Shown in pieces: positions 34,081 to 44,576 of a stretch of DNA of 64,000 nt. The DNA lies in assembly GCF_900109955.1 (NCBI RefSeq), contig NZ_FOJB01000001.1:1674001-1738000 (forward strand). Direction: 5' to 3'. The notes beneath the pieces are model-generated. The model did no database searches. It had not been told where the DNA came from and was given only the letters and a program-made list of their open reading frames with translations. Source of the stretch: Aliiroseovarius sediminilitoris. Lineage in GTDB: Bacteria; Pseudomonadota; Alphaproteobacteria; Rhodobacterales; Rhodobacteraceae. Position numbers and translations under genes: made by a program. Each line of letters starts with the position of its first letter. Within the stretch, counting starts at the first letter, position 1.

Positions 34081-35051
34081 CGGTGAATACCGAGGAAACG
34101 CATGTCCTCACCGCGACCTCTGGCAAGCACGACGGAATGAGGTGGCAACAGATCGAGAGTCAAAAGGGAAAATCGTTCTCTTATGCTTCCCCAGATGCGT
34201 TGCCTGCGCCATGACGATGACCCAAGCGCAAGCGTCGAAATCCATCTGCGTCTGCCGATGAGGAACACCGATCCGTTCCTTCTCCAGGTCGCGTCTAAGA
34301 GTGGTAAGCGTGGCAGCCTTGTTGCGACGGGATGGTTTCCCATTCTCGCACCTGTCGTCTATTTGCAGGTCAACGAGATCGCGAAAGTTTGCCAGACGGA
34401 CGGCATGTTCGGCCAGCCCATGACCCGACCGGGGTCCCGCTTGGTCAGCCCAGCATTGGGCATCGTTACGATCCTTTCGTCTGATCTGGACCCGTTTGGC
34501 ACCGAAAGGAAGTTTGGTGGTGGAGGCCATTTTCGTCTATTCTGTGCGCGCAATATGTCGTCGCAAAGGGGCAAATTCGGGAATGCTGGGGCGTGTTTCA
34601 GCATGGAAATATCTGACGCCTACAGTTGGTAGGCGCGCAAAGTAACCTGATAAAACAATGTTCTATCTCGTTCACGACCCTCAATGCTGGGTCGGGTGTG
34701 TTCATAATTTGAACCAATATGGTGATCGGAACCGGCTGCATCATCGGCGCAAATGGAACTGACATTATGACAAGCCCTGGCGAGTGTTCGAGGGAACACG
34801 TGATTGGGTTCATCAACGCGCATCGGGACCAGAAGGACTTTTGGCCTTTCCGACGCCTTCAGCAGGTCATGGCCATTCGTCCTGCGGGGCAGCGATCAGA
34901 GCTTTATGAGTTGGCGGTCGAACTTGGATAGCAGGTGCCAGTGTTTACGGACCGATCGCTATAATCGTTCCGGGGTGACGAATTTTTTTGCGATGCGCCG
35001 GATGCGCCGGATGCACCGGACGCGCCAAAGGTGCGCCGCACTGTCTTAATT
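34081..35051. other. Nearly 1 kb with no recognisable gene
   Basis: Overlapping frames on both strands are 70-150 codons and resemble no family; none has a convincing start. A short GATGCGCCG-type repeat occurs at about 34992-35020. Composition is less GC-rich than the flanks. It is most likely degenerate DNA at an old insertion or recombination point between the Nuo-like block and the patatin/saccharopine pair. Confidence 0.4.
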
Positions 35052-35954
35052 TTACGCCGACGCGGTCGCTTGGTCCTCTGGGCTGAGATCGAGCAGTGCC
35101 GCGATCTCAGTATATGCGCTGCGGATGGCTACGGTTCCCGCTGCGATGCAATGGCGCTTGAACTTGAACTCCAGCGTTCCGATCGTTTGGGAAAATTCGG
35201 GGCGGATCACCAGATCTGCCTGGGCGAAGCGCAACCGCGCATGTTGGTTCTGGCACACTTCGACAGACCGCAACATCGCCTGCACACCGTTTTGCGGACC
35301 GGTCGTGGTTTCACGTTGGCTGGGATCCACGGCAATCACAACCTCCGCACCGCTGGCACGCGCGATGTCAATAGGTGCGATGTCGGCGTAAGCCCCATCC
35401 ATCAGCACATGCGGATCATCGGTCAGGGGTGGCAATATCCCAGCAAGTGCCGCGCTTGCGTATACGTAATCCGCTGCGCGACCCTTGCCGTATACGACGC
35501 GTTCACCGGACAACATGTCGGTTGCACAGACGAAAACCGGCACGCGACCATCTTCCAGGTTCTTGCCTTGGGTCAGGTCGGACAGGACATTGCGGCCCCA
35601 TGTCTCGGTGCGCGCACCGGCCCCCCAACCGAAATACATGTCCCGTGCGGCAAGCAAAGCGGTCCGAAGCCCCCTCATCCTTGCGACCAGGCCCGGCAGG
35701 CGAAAGTCGGGCGTTGCCGGAAACCCGCTGGTATCCATACCAACCAGTTCGTCGTACCAATCATCATTCAGCGCATATGTGGCGCCGACGACCGCGCCCA
35801 TCGATACGCCCACGATGGCGCTGGGGACGTAGCCTCTGGCGACCAGCGCCTTGAGCACACCGGCATGCGACAAACCCCTTGCCCCGCCGCCGCTGAACAC
35901 AAGGGCGAAGGATTTATGGGCTCCGTCATTCGGTCTCATCCGGCCTGTCAACAT
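35052..35954 (-). CDS. Patatin-like phospholipase (RssA/NTE group)
   Basis: 300 residues. All catalytic elements are present: the oxyanion loop SGGGARG, nucleophile box GVSMG and the catalytic Asp in MDGAYAD. It is expected to be a cytoplasmic or membrane-associated Ser-Asp lipid acyl hydrolase. The ATG at 35954 follows GGAGG. It lies 199 bp downstream of the saccharopine-dehydrogenase-like gene on the same strand. The physiological substrate is unknown. Confidence 0.85.
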   Translation of the reverse strand: MLTGRMRPNDGAHKSFALVFSGGGARGLSHAGVLKALVARGYVPSAIVGVSMGAVVGATYALNDDWYDELVGMDTSGFPATPDFRLPGLVARMRGLRTALLAARDMYFGWGAGARTETWGRNVLSDLTQGKNLEDGRVPVFVCATDMLSGERVVYGKGRAADYVYASAALAGILPPLTDDPHVLMDGAYADIAPIDIARASGAEVVIAVDPSQRETTTGPQNGVQAMLRSVEVCQNQHARLRFAQADLVIRPEFSQTIGTLEFKFKRHCIAAGTVAIRSAYTEIAALLDLSPEDQATASA

Positions 35955-36153
35955 CGAGCCTCCGCTTTCAGGATCTTTTCCAGGTGCCTTGGGAATAGGC
36001 TTGATCTGTCCTGACCTGATCCAACCTCCTCGATGCCGAGACGCGACATCGGCAGAGTTGATATATAATCTGCGCCAAACGCGCTGCCACTCGTGAAGCC
36101 TGTTCTTGATCGATGTGTCATCGGTCGGTTTCCTTTGGTTTATCCCGCAAGGC

Positions 36154-37194
36154 TCAAATCGAACTGCGCTCGTTCACAAGACTACAGCCGATCTTTTCCA
36201 GCGATGGAAGTAACTCTTCAAGACTAACAATGTCGGATATTCCGACATGGCCGGTTCTTTGGGCGGCCTCGGCGGTCAGCAGTTTTTCTGCCACTTTTGC
36301 GGCCACCATGCCCGTTACCCGCGATTGGTTCTGACCGGCTAATTGTATCGTTCCGCTAGCGTGATCGGACCGTGCGCGTACGAACAGTCCCAAGGTGTCG
36401 TCGGACAGGCGCAATGCCTGAAGAATTGCTCTGAGGAAAGGTTGCGATACGCTCAGGATACCTGGGTATCTGACCAGCAAAGGTGCGATCGCAGGCAGCA
36501 TTCGCGTTGACCATTTCGGGACCAGTGCAAGGGCTGATGTTACAGTCTCCACCTGCAATTTCTGTTTCACTTTGTCCCGATCGACAAAATCGACCGGGAT
36601 GACGTAGCGACCGACGGCTGGCAATGGGGGAACGATGCTTTCGGCCCTGCTTGCCTCGACGCAACGTGCCAGTGTCCAGTCCATTGCTTCCACGCCGTGT
36701 GTTCCGACCAAGCCAAGCTGCAAGATCAGTTCCGCGACCTCCGTTTGGGGTACGTCATCTACGATGTGTTGCAACATGAGATTGCTCAGGCCCGGCGCAA
36801 GACCGACCTCGGTGACAAGCGCGACATGCGCGGCTTGGGCATCAGCCGATATACTGCCAATAGTCCGCATGACCGATACGCTGGCTGCAACCGAAATCAT
36901 GGATATTCTGTGATCAATGCAGGCGCGTGCGGCCGTTTCGGCACCAGCTTCGGTATTCAGAACAACAAGCGACGCCATCGGAAATACGGCATTGATGGAA
37001 GCGCGCGAGGTCAGGTCAATGTGCTGGGCGGTGACTCCCGATGCGAATGTGTCGGCAAGTGCTTTCGCTTTTTTCAGGGACCGGCCAGCCACGATGATCT
37101 GTGCTTCGGGCAGGTTCCTGTGCAGTTCGGTAACGATATGCGTTCCTACGGCACCGTAGCCGCCGACGATCAGGATTGTTTTTTCTTCCGGCAA
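36154..37194 (-). CDS. Saccharopine-dehydrogenase-family NAD(P)-binding protein
   Basis: 346 residues. The N-terminal Rossmann motif ILIVGGYGAVGTHIVTEL and VTEVGLAPGLSNL are typical of saccharopine-dehydrogenase-like reductases. The start is a TTG (37194) after an AAGG element; no ATG fits. The family includes trans-acting enoyl reductases and lysine-pathway enzymes, and no lysine genes are near, so lysine metabolism is unlikely. Probably transcribed leftward with the patatin-like gene. Confidence 0.7.
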   Translation of the reverse strand: MPEEKTILIVGGYGAVGTHIVTELHRNLPEAQIIVAGRSLKKAKALADTFASGVTAQHIDLTSRASINAVFPMASLVVLNTEAGAETAARACIDHRISMISVAASVSVMRTIGSISADAQAAHVALVTEVGLAPGLSNLMLQHIVDDVPQTEVAELILQLGLVGTHGVEAMDWTLARCVEASRAESIVPPLPAVGRYVIPVDFVDRDKVKQKLQVETVTSALALVPKWSTRMLPAIAPLLVRYPGILSVSQPFLRAILQALRLSDDTLGLFVRARSDHASGTIQLAGQNQSRVTGMVAAKVAEKLLTAEAAQRTGHVGISDIVSLEELLPSLEKIGCSLVNERSSI

Positions 37195-37519
37195 ATCTCA
37201 GCATCCTTTCCGGGGGGGATGGCCTGCTTAGGCACTTCTCTGGCCGCTTTTACGCGACGTTGGATACACCTGCTCATCATACCCCGACACATGAACTCAG
37301 ACGCAGCACGGTGCAAAACCTTACGGTGAAAGATGTTCCGGCACCCAAGATATACGTCGGGAAGGTTCGATCCGGCGACCATCCAAGCCGCATATTGGAT
37401 TGCCGGATGACCGTTTCCCACAAAATCTGTTGGTTGACGCTGTAACCTTTGGCGACAGGCAACGTCTATCACTCAAACGGTCGTTCCCGATCGCATGGAT
37501 GATTAGACAGGAGCCAAAC
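37195..37519. promoter_or_regulatory. Divergent region before the P1B ATPase
   Basis: About 325 bp between divergent genes. No gene is supported: the ATPase frame is open back to 37400, but its upstream part has no ribosome site. It should carry the promoter of the ATPase/arginine-deiminase run. I could not find a clear FNR, Crp or CueR-type operator by eye. Confidence 0.4.
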
Positions 37520-39904
37520 TTGAAAACACTGACCCTTGAGGTCCGCGGGCTGTTCGAGAAACTCGATCATCTCGCGGTCGAACGCCATTTGTCAGCCCTC
37601 GACGGGGTGCAACGCGCCGAGGCAAACCCTGCGTCGGCAAGCGTGACCGTGCACTACGATGAGACGGCGGTAGATGATGAGGCACTGCGCAGGACGATTG
37701 ACGCCTGCGGCTTCCATTGTGTCGGAGAACAGGTTCCAAACCATGTCGGTCAGCGGAACCAGATGGACCATGAAGGCCATGCAGCACAGGGCGGAAAAGC
37801 CCCTGCCGCCAAAGATGCGATGGCGCATGAGATGGGCCATGGTGGCGGCATGGAGATGGCCGACATGGTCCGCGACATGCGCAACCGTTTCTGGGTGGCG
37901 CTGCTTTTTACCATCCCGATCTTCATCTACTCGCCAATGGGCGGCATGTTCACGCCCCCGGCGCCGCCTTTCGGTCTCAGGCTGGACCTGTGGCTGTTCT
38001 TCCTCGGTAGTGCGGCGGTGCTCTGGCCAAGCTGGCCGTTTTTCGTGGCGGCGTGGCGGGCCTTGAAAAACGGCATCCTCAACATGGCGGTGCTGGTCGT
38101 GCTGTCGGTCGGCACCGGCTATGTGTTCAGCGTCGGCTCGACCTTCTTCTTTCCAGGTGTGCAATTCTACGAGGCGGTCGCGGTGCTGTTGGTCTTTATC
38201 CTGCTGGGCCACTGGTTGGAAATGCGGGCGCGGGCAGGGGCGTCTGCGGCAATCCGGGCACTGCTCGACCTTGCGCCGCCGAAGGCCATTGTGATCCGCG
38301 ACGGGCAAGAGGTCGAGGTGCCGACCTCCGAAGTGCTGGAAGGCGAAACGGTGGTGATCCGTCCCGGCAACAAGATCCCGGTGGATGGTGAGGTTTTGGA
38401 AGGATCGTCGCTGGTGGACGAGTCGATGCTGACGGGCGAGTCGATGCCGGTGAACAAGGCCGTGGGCGATACCGTTATCGGGGCCACGATCAACAAGAGC
38501 GGCACGTTCCGCTACCGCGCCACCAAGGTCGGTGCCGATACCGCTCTGGCGCAGATCGTCAAGCTGGTCCAAGAGGCGCAGAATTCCAAGGCACCGGCAC
38601 AGCTTCTGGCGGACCGTGCCTCGCAATGGCTGGTCCTCATCGCTATCGTGATCGGGCTGGCCACCTTCGCGGTCTGGTTCTGGTGGATCGGTTCGCCGCT
38701 GTTGTTCGCGCTGACGCTGACGATCACCGTTTTCGTCATCGCCTGCCCGGATGCGTTGGGTCTGGCCACCCCGATGGCGGTGATGGTCGGCACCGGGCTG
38801 GGGGCGCAGCACGGCATCCTGTTCAAGAATGCCGGGGCGCTTGAGGACGCGACGAAGCTTGACGTGATCGTCTTCGACAAGACCGGCACGCTGACGATGG
38901 GCGAACCGCGCGTTGTCGAACTCGTCGCGGCCGAGGGTCGCTCCGAGGACGACGCCCTGCGCGCAGCGGCTGCCGTTGATCGCGGCTCGGACCATCCTCT
39001 GGCGCTGGCGATCGTCAAACGTGCCGAGGGTCTCGATGTGCCGCAGATGACCGGGTTCGAGAACCTTGAAGGCCGCGGCGCGCGTGCCGAGATCGCGGGC
39101 GAGCCCGTGCTGGTTGGCAACCGACGGCTGATGGACGAGGAACGTATTGACCTTGGGGCCCTGACAGCAAAGGCCGAGCGTCTGAAGGGTGAAGGCCGCA
39201 CCGTGGTGCATGTGGCTCAGGCCGGGCGTGTGCTGGGCCTGATCGCCATTGCCGACGCGCCGCGCCCCAGCGCCAAGGCCGCCGTGGCCAAGCTGCGCGA
39301 ACGCGGGGTCGAGGTCGCGATGCTGACCGGCGACAACGAGGGCACCGCGCGGCGCATCGCGGGCGAGCTTGGCATCGACATGGTGCTGGCCGACGTGCTG
39401 CCGGGTCAGAAGGCCGACAAGGTCAAGGAACTTCAGGCCCAAGGCAAAAAGGTCGGAATGGTCGGTGACGGCGTCAACGACGCGCCCGCGCTGACCCAGG
39501 CCGATGTCGGCTTTGCCATCGGAGCGGGCACCGATGTGGCGATGGAAAGCGCCGATGTCGTGCTGATGAAAAGCGATCCCTACGATGTCGTGGGGGCGAT
39601 CGAATTGTCGCGCGCCACCCTGCGCAAGATGCACCAGAACCTGTTCTGGGCGGTGGCGTATAACGTTGTCGCGTTTCCGATGGCCGCGGGCGTGTTCTAT
39701 CCGCTGATCATCAGCCCCGCCGTGGCGGCGATTGCCATGTCGGGCAGCTCGGCGTTGGTCGCCGTCAATGCGCTTCTGCTCAAGCGGACGCGGCTGGAAG
39801 GGATCGGCGGCGGCCAAGGCAGCGCGGGTGGTCGGCGCGATCCGGTGGAACCTGAATCCATCCAGGCGTTGGGTTCCACAAGTCAAGCGCACCAAACACA
39901 TTGA
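37520..39904 (+). CDS. CopB-like P1B-type metal ATPase with CPD motif
   Basis: 794 residues from a TTG start that follows AGGAG; an ATG 21 bases upstream lacks a ribosome site. Order: a degenerate HMA-like domain (about 1-70) lacking CxxC, a His/Met-rich stretch (about 75-115), membrane helices, TGES, the phosphorylation site DKTGTLT (Asp453), GDGVND and eight helices overall. The last helix reads [12 protein letters not shown], like the MSxST-NA signature of P1B-3 (CopB) pumps. The ion-binding motif in helix 6 is CPD (Cys409-Pro-Asp411) instead of CPH or CPC; CAT to GAT is one base. Probably exports Cu or another soft metal. Confidence 0.82.
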   Translation: MKTLTLEVRGLFEKLDHLAVERHLSALDGVQRAEANPASASVTVHYDETAVDDEALRRTIDACGFHCVGEQVPNHVGQRNQMDHEGHAAQGGKAPAAKDAMAHEMGHGGGMEMADMVRDMRNRFWVALLFTIPIFIYSPMGGMFTPPAPPFGLRLDLWLFFLGSAAVLWPSWPFFVAAWRALKNGILNMAVLVVLSVGTGYVFSVGSTFFFPGVQFYEAVAVLLVFILLGHWLEMRARAGASAAIRALLDLAPPKAIVIRDGQEVEVPTSEVLEGETVVIRPGNKIPVDGEVLEGSSLVDESMLTGESMPVNKAVGDTVIGATINKSGTFRYRATKVGADTALAQIVKLVQEAQNSKAPAQLLADRASQWLVLIAIVIGLATFAVWFWWIGSPLLFALTLTITVFVIACPDALGLATPMAVMVGTGLGAQHGILFKNAGALEDATKLDVIVFDKTGTLTMGEPRVVELVAAEGRSEDDALRAAAAVDRGSDHPLALAIVKRAEGLDVPQMTGFENLEGRGARAEIAGEPVLVGNRRLMDEERIDLGALTAKAERLKGEGRTVVHVAQAGRVLGLIAIADAPRPSAKAAVAKLRERGVEVAMLTGDNEGTARRIAGELGIDMVLADVLPGQKADKVKELQAQGKKVGMVGDGVNDAPALTQADVGFAIGAGTDVAMESADVVLMKSDPYDVVGAIELSRATLRKMHQNLFWAVAYNVVAFPMAAGVFYPLIISPAVAAIAMSGSSALVAVNALLLKRTRLEGIGGGQGSAGGRRDPVEPESIQALGSTSQAHQTH

Positions 39905-39921
39905 ATGAAGGGGAGGCCACT

Positions 39922-41370
39922 ATGACCGATACATCAATAGACAAAAAACCCGACGGAGATGGGCTGGCGGCACGATTTCCCACCGCCTATTCGATCCTTT
40001 TCTTGCTGATCATTGTTGTTGCCGCTCTTACGTGGATCATTCCCGCAGGGCAGTACGACCGTGCGATGAATGACGAGGTCGGACGCGAGATTGCAGTGCC
40101 CGGCACCTATCAGACGGTCGAGGCAAATCCGCAGGGTTTCGTGGATGTCATGCTGGCACCCGTCGCGGGGTTCTACGACCCTGACAGCTATGCCGCCAAT
40201 GCCATCGACGTGGCGCTGTTCGTGCTGCTGCTGGGCGGTTTTCTGGGTGTGGTGAATGCAACCAAAGCAATCGATACGGGGATTCAGACGGCGATGGTGC
40301 GGCTGAAGGGTCGCGAGATATGGATGATCCCGATCCTCATGTCGCTTTTCGCCTTGGGCGGCACCACCTATGGGATGGCCGAGGAAACGCTTGCCTTCTA
40401 TGCCCTGCTGATCCCGGTCGTCATTGCCGCCGGTTACGATTCCGTGACCGGCGTGGCAATTATCCTGATCGGCGCGGGCATCGGCACGCTGGGATCGACC
40501 ATCAACCCCTTCGCCACCGTGATCGCCTCGAACGCGGCGGGTATTCCATTCACCCAAGGCATGGCCTTGCGGCTGGTCATCCTGTTGGGTGGCCTCGTGA
40601 TCTGTATCGCCTACGTCATGCGCTACGCTTCAAGGGTCAAGGCGGATCCGGTCCGGTCCGTCGTGGCCGGTCAACGCGACAGCGATCGCCAGTTTTTCCT
40701 GAACGACGCAGATGTGGACGTGATCGAACCGCAGCTGAGCGGCATCCAGAAACTGGTGCTTGTCCTGTTTTTCGCCACCTTTGCCGTAATGATCTGGGGT
40801 GTGTCGAGCCAGGGCTGGTGGATGGCCCGGATGGGCGCATTGTTCTTCGGTATGGCGATTGTCGTCGGGTTGGTCGCGCGGATGGGTGAAAAGAAGCTGA
40901 CCACGGCCTTTGTCGACGGCGCGAAGGATCTGCTGGGGGTCGCCCTTGTGATCGGACTGGCGCGTGGCATCGTGGTCATCATGGAGCAGGGTCTGATCGC
41001 CGACACCATCCTGAACAGCGCGGCCGACTCCCTGGGTGGCCTGCCGGAGATCGCGTTCATCAACCTGATGCTCTGGATCGAAATCGGTATGAGCTTTCTT
41101 GTGCCGTCCTCGTCGGGCCTGGCGGTTCTGTCGATGCCGATCCTTGCGCCTTTGGGCGACTTTGCAGGCGTTGGCCGCGACCTTGTGGTGACTGCCTATC
41201 AATCCGCAAGTGGTCTGGTGAACCTGATTACGCCCACATCCGCTGTGGTGATCGGCGGTCTGGCCATCGGACGCGTGTCGTTCGACCGATGGGTCGTCTT
41301 CGTCTGGCCATTGCTGCTGATCCTTGTCGTCTTCATCTCGGCGGGCATCAGTCTGGCCGCCATTCTCTGA
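39922..41370 (+). CDS. YfcC/ArcD-type arginine-ornithine or amino-acid transporter
   Basis: 482 residues, 12 or more helices, of the YfcC/C4-dicarboxylate-like superfamily that includes arginine/ornithine exchangers in arc operons. Conserved TYGMAEETLAFYALLIP and LITPTSAVVIGGLAIG are visible. GGGGAGG precedes the ATG at 39922; a TTG at 39901 touching the previous stop is less likely. Placement directly before arcA supports arginine uptake coupled to ornithine export. Confidence 0.82.
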   Translation: MTDTSIDKKPDGDGLAARFPTAYSILFLLIIVVAALTWIIPAGQYDRAMNDEVGREIAVPGTYQTVEANPQGFVDVMLAPVAGFYDPDSYAANAIDVALFVLLLGGFLGVVNATKAIDTGIQTAMVRLKGREIWMIPILMSLFALGGTTYGMAEETLAFYALLIPVVIAAGYDSVTGVAIILIGAGIGTLGSTINPFATVIASNAAGIPFTQGMALRLVILLGGLVICIAYVMRYASRVKADPVRSVVAGQRDSDRQFFLNDADVDVIEPQLSGIQKLVLVLFFATFAVMIWGVSSQGWWMARMGALFFGMAIVVGLVARMGEKKLTTAFVDGAKDLLGVALVIGLARGIVVIMEQGLIADTILNSAADSLGGLPEIAFINLMLWIEIGMSFLVPSSSGLAVLSMPILAPLGDFAGVGRDLVVTAYQSASGLVNLITPTSAVVIGGLAIGRVSFDRWVVFVWPLLLILVVFISAGISLAAIL

Positions 41371-41392
41371 TTGAAAAAAGGAGCTATCTCAG

Positions 41393-42619
41393 ATGTCTGA
41401 GCTGAAATTGGGTGTCCATTCGGAAACCGGGCAGTTGCGTCAGGTGATCGTATCGCCACCGGGTCTTGCCCACCGTCGCCTGACCCCAGACAATTGTGCG
41501 GATCTGCTGTTTGACGATGTGTTCTGGGTCAAGCAGGCGATTAAGGACCATGCCGTCTTTGCCGACATTATGCGTGGCGAGGGGATCGAAGTGCTGGACG
41601 CCATGGCGCTGCTTGCCCAGACGCTGGACATACCGCAAGGGCGCGCCTGGGTGCTCGATCATCGGATCACCCGCAACGATGTGGGCGTGGGGATGCGGGA
41701 CGATCTGCGCGCCTGGATGGAGGAGTTGCCGGGCGAAAATCTGGCCCGCTTCCTGGTCGGCGGGATCACTGTGAATGATCTGCCCTTCACCCCGTCCGGC
41801 ATGTTCGGCAGCTACCTTGGTCAGCACGGCTTCATCCTGCCGCCCTTGCCCAATTTCATTTTCACCCGCGACAACTCCGCCTGGGTCTATGGCGGGGTCA
41901 CACTGAACCCGATGTACTGGCAGGCGCGGCGGCCTGAAACGCTGCTCATGGCCGCCGTTTATCGGTTTCACCCCAAGTTTACGGGTGCGCGTGTCTGGTT
42001 CGGCGATCCGACGCGTGAATTCGGAGCCGCGACGCTGGAAGGTGGCGACATCATGCCCATCGGCCATGGGGTCGTGATGGTCGGCATGGGCGAACGCTCG
42101 TCCCCGCAGGCGGTGGGCCAGTTGGCCGAAGCCCTGTTCATGGGGGGCGATGTGACGCGCGTCATCGCCTGCCAGATGCCCCGGTCGCGCGCGGCGATGC
42201 ATCTGGACACGGTCTTCACTCATTGCGGCAATGATGTCGTGACCACGTTCAAGGAGGTGGCCGACGCCATCACCTGCTACGACCTGCGCCCCGGACCGGG
42301 AAACGCCCCTCTCGATATTCGCCGTGACGCCCGCCACCTGTTCGAGATCACCGCCGAGATACTGGGGGTCAAGAAACTGCATCTTGTCCCGACGGGGGGC
42401 AGCGATCTGGCCGAGCAATCGCGCGAGCAGTGGAACGACGGCAACAACGTGCTGGCGCTGCGCCCCGGCGTGGTGGTCGGCTATGACCGCAACGATGACA
42501 CCAACGCCGCGCTGAAAGACGCCGGGATCGAAGTGCTGGCCATTCCCGGTGCCGAGCTTGGCCGGGGCAGGGGCGGCAGTCATTGCATGAGCTGCCCGAC
42601 CATCCGCGACGCAATCTGA
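41393..42619 (+). CDS. arcA: Arginine deiminase
   Basis: 408 residues, the normal length. It hydrolyses arginine to citrulline and ammonia. Family motifs are clear: [24 protein letters not shown] and the C-terminal [13 protein letters not shown] with the nucleophilic cysteine. AAAGGAG precedes the ATG. First enzyme of the arcA-arcB-arcC series, which makes ATP from arginine without oxygen and raises cytoplasmic pH. Confidence 0.96.
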   Translation: MSELKLGVHSETGQLRQVIVSPPGLAHRRLTPDNCADLLFDDVFWVKQAIKDHAVFADIMRGEGIEVLDAMALLAQTLDIPQGRAWVLDHRITRNDVGVGMRDDLRAWMEELPGENLARFLVGGITVNDLPFTPSGMFGSYLGQHGFILPPLPNFIFTRDNSAWVYGGVTLNPMYWQARRPETLLMAAVYRFHPKFTGARVWFGDPTREFGAATLEGGDIMPIGHGVVMVGMGERSSPQAVGQLAEALFMGGDVTRVIACQMPRSRAAMHLDTVFTHCGNDVVTTFKEVADAITCYDLRPGPGNAPLDIRRDARHLFEITAEILGVKKLHLVPTGGSDLAEQSREQWNDGNNVLALRPGVVVGYDRNDDTNAALKDAGIEVLAIPGAELGRGRGGSHCMSCPTIRDAI

Positions 42620-42633
42620 CAAAAGGAAAACCC

Positions 42634-43635
42634 ATGTCATATAATCTGCGAAACCGCCACTTCCTGACGTTGCGGGACTTCAGCCCGCAGGAAATCGGCT
42701 TCTTGCTGAAACTGTCTGCCGATCTCAAGGCGGCCAAATATGGCGGCTATGAGGTGCCGCGCCTGACCGGAAAGGAAATCGCGCTGATCTTTGAAAAGGA
42801 CAGCACCCGAACCCGCGTCGGGTTCGAGGTGGCGGCCCATGATCAGGGCGCGCATGTCACCTATCTGGGGCCGTCGGGATCGCATCTGGGCAAGAAGGAA
42901 ACCGTAAAGGACACCGCCCGCGTGCTGGGCCGGGTCTATGATGCCATCGAATATCGCGGGTTTGGTCATCCGATCGTCGAGACGCTGGCCCAGTATGCAG
43001 GCGTGCCGGTCTATAATGGCCTCACGGACGAATTTCACCCGACCCAGATCCTAGCTGATTTTCTGACCATGTCCGAGCATTCGGACAAACCGCTGGGTCA
43101 GGTCGCCTATGCGTTTCTGGGCGATGCGGGCAACAACATGGGCGACAGCCTGTTGATCGGCGGGGCCAAGATGGGCATGGATGTGCGTCTGTGTGCACCA
43201 AAATCGCTCTGGCCCGAACAGGCCATTCGGGACGAGGCGCAAGAGATCGCCAGAAAGACCGGTGCGCGCATCACCATCACAGAGGATGTGTCCAAGGCCG
43301 TGAAAGACGCCGATTTTATCTACACCGATGTCTGGCTGTCGATGGGCGAATCCAAGGATAAATGGGAGGAGCGTATCCGCCAACTCCTGCCCTATCAGGT
43401 CAATGCCGACGTGATGGCGCAAACCGGCAATCCACAGACCAAATTCATGCATTGCCTGCCTGCCTTCCACAATGCCGACACCGAGGTTGGTGCCGAGATC
43501 GCCGAACATTTCGACATTACCGCGATGGAAGTGACCGAAGAGGTGTTCGAAAGTCCCGCCTCCATCGTGTTCGATCAGGCGGAAAACAGGTTGCACACGA
43601 TCAAGGCGGTGCTTGTCGCCACGTTGGGGAACTAG
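42634..43635 (+). CDS. arcB: Catabolic ornithine carbamoyltransferase
   Basis: 333 residues. The carbamoyl-phosphate loop [24 protein letters not shown] and the ornithine-site MHCLPAFHN are all present. The insert [19 protein letters not shown] is typical. In the arc operon it phosphorolyses citrulline to ornithine and carbamoyl phosphate. AAAAGGA precedes the ATG at 42634; an earlier in-frame start inside arcA is rejected. Confidence 0.95.
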   Translation: MSYNLRNRHFLTLRDFSPQEIGFLLKLSADLKAAKYGGYEVPRLTGKEIALIFEKDSTRTRVGFEVAAHDQGAHVTYLGPSGSHLGKKETVKDTARVLGRVYDAIEYRGFGHPIVETLAQYAGVPVYNGLTDEFHPTQILADFLTMSEHSDKPLGQVAYAFLGDAGNNMGDSLLIGGAKMGMDVRLCAPKSLWPEQAIRDEAQEIARKTGARITITEDVSKAVKDADFIYTDVWLSMGESKDKWEERIRQLLPYQVNADVMAQTGNPQTKFMHCLPAFHNADTEVGAEIAEHFDITAMEVTEEVFESPASIVFDQAENRLHTIKAVLVATLGN

Positions 43636-43637
43636 AC

Positions 43638-44576
43638 GTGCTGGTGGTCGCAGCATTGGGGGGCAATGCCCTGTTGCAGCGGGGCGAACCCCTGACGGCA
43701 GACAATCAGCGCGCCAACGTCCGCGCGGCCTCTGCGGCGCTCGCGGATGTGGTGCGCGCCGGACACCGGCTGGTGGTGACACACGGCAACGGACCACAGG
43801 TCGGGCTTCTGGCGCTTCAGGGCGCGGCCTACAAGCCTGATGAGGCATTCCCGCTTGACGTGCTGGGGGCCGAAACCGGTGGGATGATCGGCTATATGAT
43901 CGAACAGGAGCTTGAGAATGCGCTGGACCATGCGCACCCGGTGGCCACGCTGCTGACGCAGGTGGTTGTCGATGCCGACGATCCGGCGTTTCAGGCGCCC
44001 ACCAAGTTCATCGGCCCGGTCTATGCGCGCGACGAGGCCGAAACACGCGCCGCCGCCGCCGGTTGGACCATCGCGCAGGACGGGGACAAATGGCGGCGCG
44101 TGGTCCCCTCGCCAAAGCCGCAGGATATCCCAGACTTGCGCGTGCTGCGCCTGCTGCTGGATCAGGGTGTGATCGTGATCTGCACCGGCGGTGGCGGTAT
44201 TCCGGTGTTGCGTTTGCCTGACGGCAGTATGACCGGGATCGAGGCGGTGATCGACAAGGATGCCGCCAGTGCGCTGCTGGCGCGGCGGCTGGGGGCTGAT
44301 GCGCTGCTTCTGCTGACCGACGTGGACGCGGCATACCGCGACTTCGGCACCGATCACGCAGCCCCGATCCGTCGGCTGACGCCAGAGGCAGCGCGTGCGC
44401 TGGACTTGCCTGAGGGGTCGATGGGTCCCAAGATGGCGGCGGCGGCCGATTTCGCCGACGGGGGCGGCCTTGCCGGGATCGGCCGCCTCAAGGATGCGCT
44501 GGCGTTGCTGGATGGAGCCGCCGGGACGCAGGTTCGTGTGTCACCATCAACACCAGAAAAAGGAGATTCTCAATGA
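43638..44576 (+). CDS. arcC: Carbamate kinase
   Basis: 312 residues from a GTG start two bases after the arcB stop. The N-terminal VVAALGGNALLQRGEPLTAD and VTHGNGPQVGLLALQ are hallmark sequences of carbamate kinase; CTGGGGIPV and VIDKDAASALLA form the ATP/substrate region. It makes ATP from carbamoyl phosphate, completing the pathway. The long frame upstream is a shadow of arcB. The next gene starts four bases before its stop. Confidence 0.94.
   Translation: MLVVAALGGNALLQRGEPLTADNQRANVRAASAALADVVRAGHRLVVTHGNGPQVGLLALQGAAYKPDEAFPLDVLGAETGGMIGYMIEQELENALDHAHPVATLLTQVVVDADDPAFQAPTKFIGPVYARDEAETRAAAAGWTIAQDGDKWRRVVPSPKPQDIPDLRVLRLLLDQGVIVICTGGGGIPVLRLPDGSMTGIEAVIDKDAASALLARRLGADALLLLTDVDAAYRDFGTDHAAPIRRLTPEAARALDLPEGSMGPKMAAAADFADGGGLAGIGRLKDALALLDGAAGTQVRVSPSTPEKGDSQ

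Noticed and set aside
34025-34261. Rieske-like ACPHRD string
   Set aside because: A single short resemblance; no second cluster motif or coherent domain around it.
37592-39901. 769-codon minus-strand frame opposite the P1B ATPase
   Set aside because: Composition is shadow-like and the opposite strand holds a fully recognisable ATPase.
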